From assembly GCA_903885525.1 (NCBI GenBank), contig CAISJA010000315.1:1-6760 (forward strand): 6,760 nt of DNA, in the 5' to 3' direction. The number at the start of each line of letters is the position of its first letter. Position 1 is the stretch's first letter. Under the pieces are notes generated by a model. The model saw nothing but the letters and a program-made list of their open reading frames with translations, was not told the origin of the DNA and did not search any database. Positions 6,700-6,760 of this stretch are shown here, one piece after another. This DNA is from an uncultured Opitutaceae bacterium (GTDB lineage Bacteria > Verrucomicrobiota > Verrucomicrobiia > Opitutales > Opitutaceae). Position numbers and translations under genes: made by a program.

Positions 6700-6740
6700 G
6701 GTCTGCGTGAGCGGTAACGCTTGGGGCTTTCGCGCAGACC
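6700..6740. repeat. Ten-base-pair inverted repeat with inner GTAA hairpin
   Basis: GGTCTGCGTG (6700-6709) pairs with CGCGCAGACC (6731-6740) over ten pairs, one of them G-T. Within it AGCG (6710-6713) and CGCT (6718-6721) close a GTAA loop, which as + strand RNA would be a GNRA tetraloop. No T-run follows on either strand, so it is not a clear terminator. It matches no RNA family I recognise; it may be a structured RNA piece, a protein-binding palindrome or the edge of an element continuing past the window. Confidence 0.4.
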
Positions 6741-6760
6741 CCCATGATTACCCCAGCTCA

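Larger units (their letters stand above)
6461..6760. other. Intergenic tail without a supportable gene
   Basis: This stretch is visibly less GC-biased than the genes, with A- and T-runs. It contains the hairpins and terminator listed separately. Another possible stem is TAGAACCC (6659-6666) with GGGTTTTA (6682-6689). The frames crossing it give Arg/Pro-rich or very short products without ribosome-binding sites, and I see no tRNA, rRNA, tmRNA, SRP RNA or RNase P signature and no convincing promoter. Confidence 0.6.

Noticed and set aside
6700..6740. A tRNA or known housekeeping RNA in the tail
   Set aside because: No T-loop GGTTCGAATCC-like motif, no cloverleaf, and no SRP, tmRNA or RNase P core sequence could be recognised.
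6635..6745. 36-codon minus-strand frame starting at 6745
   Set aside because: Very short, only a weak G-run upstream, an in-frame stop just before it at the window edge, and it overlaps the inverted repeats. Nothing supports expression.
6744..6760. ATG at 6744 (reading MITPA) as the start of a downstream gene
   Set aside because: Only five codons are visible and there is no Shine-Dalgarno sequence before it; it cannot be judged from this window.

Overview
The window is the distal end of a proton-pumping complex I (NADH-quinone oxidoreductase, nuo) operon from a GC-rich bacterium. Four membrane-arm genes run head to tail on the + strand: the 3' part of nuoL (its start lies upstream of base 1), nuoM, a second and clearly divergent nuoM, and nuoN. 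Every junction is the same 4-base ATGA overlap (1972-1975, 3498-3501, 4994-4997), so the block reads as one translationally coupled transcript. Coding density is complete up to the nuoN stop at 6460. The last 300 bases carry no supportable gene, but hold a good intrinsic-terminator candidate and several further inverted repeats.

Canonical complex I has three antiporter-like subunits, NuoL, NuoM and NuoN, lined up in the membrane. NuoL ends in a long lateral helix that lies along NuoM and NuoN. Here there are two NuoM proteins, and the lateral-helix part of NuoL is longer than canonical by about 26 residues, with a weak 26-residue internal repeat (residues about 551-570 and 577-596 counted from the Met at base 80). 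These two signs together match the described class of modified complex I with a fourth antiporter-like subunit (often called 2M complex I; Chadwick and colleagues), proposed to translocate an extra proton per cycle. So the system type is known, but this copy has notable details. The second NuoM lacks the conserved lysine of the TM7 motif (Leu220 instead), and the first NuoM departs from the usual LPDAH and SSISHMG motifs.

The organism cannot be fixed from this window. The high GC, the strong preference for C-ending codons and the type of operon suit several phyla. A Verrucomicrobiota (Opitutales-like) origin is a weak guess from the general look of the sequence, not a demonstrated assignment. 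Nothing suggests mobile elements, CRISPR, tRNA or rRNA.
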